A DNA stretch of 14,548 nt from contig QHZV01000066.1 in the NCBI GenBank assembly GCA_003224785.1, positions 3,599-18,146 of the forward strand, in the 5' to 3' direction. Origin of the DNA: Acidobacteriota bacterium. Lineage in GTDB: Bacteria > Acidobacteriota > Terriglobia > Terriglobales > Acidobacteriaceae. Made by a program: the position numbers and the translations under genes. The notes below the pieces were generated by a model. It had not been told where the DNA came from, did not search any database, and was given only the letters and a program-made list of their open reading frames with translations. Each line of letters starts with the position of its first letter. Positions within the stretch are counted from its first letter, which is position 1. Shown here one piece after another: positions 12,999 to 14,548 of this stretch.

Positions 12999-14548
12999 TC
13001 ACTGCACTTCAAAACTTCCCTGAACTCCGCTTGCGGAATCGGGTGCGACCCACACATCGTAAGTTCCGGTTGGAACAATCCAGTGCATATCGGGATCGTA
13101 CGATCCGAGATCGTTAGCATTGACGGTGAACTCAACTGTCTTGTGTGCTCCGGCTGGCAGTGTAACGCGCTCGAACCCTTTCAGCTCGCGCACCGGGCGT
13201 GATGTGGGCGCCACTCGATCATGCAGGTAGAGTTGAACGACTTCTGTGCCTTCGCGCTTGCCCGTGTTTTCGATTTCAGCACTCACATGCAAAGACCCAT
13301 CGGCTGAGACTCGCGGATCTGTTTTCAGATTTCCGTACTTGAAAGTTGTATAGGTGAGCCCGTATCCGAAGGGAAAGAGCGGATCCTTCGGCGAGTCGAG
13401 ATATCCGGTGTGCCAGCGATCGGGAGCGGAAGGACGGCCAGTATTTTTGTGGTTGTAGTAAACCGGAATTTGGCCGATGGAGCGCGGCCAACTCAAAGGT
13501 AGGCGCCCGCTAGGAGAGGCGTCGCCCAAGAGGGTGTGCGCAATCGCGTTTCCCGCCTCAACTCCCAGGTACCAGGCTTGAACAATAGCTGAGACCTTTT
13601 CGGGAGCCCAAGTAATGTTCAGCGGCCGTCCGCTTTCGAGCACCAGCACGACCGGCTTGTGGGTTGCGATCACGGCATCGATGAGCTTCATCTGATCGCC
13701 CGGCAACTCGAGCGAAGCACGCGAGCTTGCCTCGCCGCTCATGCCCGCCAGCTCGCCCACGAACAGCACAGCAATGTCAGCTTTGTTCGCGGCCGCCACT
13801 GCATCATCAATACTGGCCGGCTTACTTTCGGTCTCCGCATCCTTTACGCCAGTAGCGGACGGAGGCGCCGGAGCCGCGACTCCGGCGGCGAGCCCGCTTT
13901 CGAATGGTGGAATGTTCACGCCTTTCGCATACAGCACGTGATCGTCGCCCATCTTCTGGCGGAACGCAGCCAGTGGCGTAATCGCGTCGGCGGCTTGACC
14001 GTTTCCGGCCCATGGACCGAGTTGCGAAGACTTGTCGTTTGCGAGCGGGCCGATCACGGCAATCGTCTGCTTGCGGTTGAGTGGCAGCACGCCATTTTTG
14101 TTTTGCAAAAGCACAAGAGACTCGAACGCCAGTTTGCGCGCGACTTTGCGATTTTCCGGTGTCAGAATATCCGTCTTCTCGCGCTGCGGATCAGCGTAAG
14201 GATGATCGAACAATCCTGCCTTGAATTTGATGCGAAGCACTCGCCGCACTGCTTCATCTACCACGTCCTTCTGTAGTTTTCCTGACTGAACCAGCGCCGG
14301 AATCGAGTTCAGATATGCGCCGTCAACCATATCCATGTCCACGCCAGCAGTAACTCCACGCAACGCGGCTTGAGCGTCATCTGTAGCTGCGCCATGAGCG
14401 ATCATTTCGTGAGTTGCGCTCCAGTCGCTGACAACGAAACCGTTGAAGCGCCACTCGCCGCGAAGGATGTCGGTCAATGTGTGATGGTTGGCGGAAGCGG
14501 GAACTCCGTTGAGGTCCTGAAAGGCCGACATGAGAGTGCCTGTTCCAG
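12999..14548 (-). CDS. Glycoside hydrolase family 3 beta-glucosidase (BglX-like), N-terminus outside window
   Basis: 515 residues are visible, from the right edge to TGA 12999-13001; the frame is open past the Met at 14531, so the gene starts beyond the window. BglX-type enzymes have about 750 residues, so the signal peptide and most of the TIM barrel are missing here. Seen: the end of the barrel with the nucleophile Asp in FNGFVVSDWSA, then VTAGVDMDMV, the GH3 C-terminal alpha/beta domain (ARKLAFESLVLLQNKNGVLPLN, AVIGPLAND, GEASSRASLELPGDQ, VLVLESGRPLNITW, SGRLPLSWPRSIGQIPVYYNHKNTG), the FPFGYGLTYTTFKY signature, and a Fn3-like end domain (GTEVVQLYLHD to VWVAP). It releases terminal beta-linked glucose or related sugars from oligosaccharides, usually in the periplasm. 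An Ala/Pro-rich insertion sits near residues 222-250. It is convergent with motB. Confidence 0.93.
   Translation of the reverse strand, partial: GTGTLMSAFQDLNGVPASANHHTLTDILRGEWRFNGFVVSDWSATHEMIAHGAATDDAQAALRGVTAGVDMDMVDGAYLNSIPALVQSGKLQKDVVDEAVRRVLRIKFKAGLFDHPYADPQREKTDILTPENRKVARKLAFESLVLLQNKNGVLPLNRKQTIAVIGPLANDKSSQLGPWAGNGQAADAITPLAAFRQKMGDDHVLYAKGVNIPPFESGLAAGVAAPAPPSATGVKDAETESKPASIDDAVAAANKADIAVLFVGELAGMSGEASSRASLELPGDQMKLIDAVIATHKPVVLVLESGRPLNITWAPEKVSAIVQAWYLGVEAGNAIAHTLLGDASPSGRLPLSWPRSIGQIPVYYNHKNTGRPSAPDRWHTGYLDSPKDPLFPFGYGLTYTTFKYGNLKTDPRVSADGSLHVSAEIENTGKREGTEVVQLYLHDRVAPTSRPVRELKGFERVTLPAGAHKTVEFTVNANDLGSYDPDMHWIVPTGTYDVWVAPDSASGVQGSFEVQ

Overview
This is chromosomal, moderately GC-rich bacterial DNA with tightly packed genes, frequent GTG/TTG starts and no rRNA, tRNA, CRISPR, IS element or phage signature. 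The gene set suggests an Acidobacteriota (Terriglobia-like) genome: an RlmN with an acidic insertion, a FecR-like secreted protein ending in a 'DPVSP' tail, multi-pass sensor kinases of a type I associate with that phylum, and a BglX-type GH3 enzyme. The assignment is inference from protein flavour and was not tested by search.

Layout. 1-483: 3' end of ffh (SRP54). 582-1186 (-): a FecR-like exported protein broken by a frameshift. 1345-1920 (-): a YdcF/DUF218 membrane protein, divergent from a nucleotide-sugar dehydrogenase (2072-3430, +); both point to envelope or polysaccharide metabolism. 3472-6224 (-): a Flp-type pilin downstream of a NarL-type response regulator and its multi-pass histidine kinase. 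6459-8284 (+): a second membrane histidine kinase (NtrB-like core), divergent from the first and interrupted by a frameshift near 6740-6756. 8277-9437 (-): rlmN, overlapping the kinase tail to tail by 8 bp. 9565-10842 (+): an M16 zinc peptidase. 10843-11192: a 350-bp gap rich in inverted repeats. 11193-12882 (+): motA-motB, the flagellar stator. 12999-14548 (-): the C-terminal two thirds of a GH3 beta-glucosidase cut by the right edge.

The genes form several small, mostly housekeeping or surface-related units rather than one pathway. The two functional couplings visible are the histidine kinase/response regulator pair (29-bp spacing) and the motA/motB stator pair (4-bp spacing, with a GGAGG in front of motB inside the motA 3' end).

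I do not see a novel multi-gene system. The best leads are regulatory: an exact sigma-28 (FliA) -10 octamer, GCCGATAA, 43 bp upstream of motA, with a perfect 8-bp inverted repeat over its -35 area; three consecutive perfect inverted repeats, all with 5-nt spacers, in front of the flp pilin; and a strong terminator-shaped hairpin in the M16-motA gap whose T-tract faces the minus strand, where no gene needs it. Two genes carry frameshifts of the same sense, which may be real decay or assembly error.
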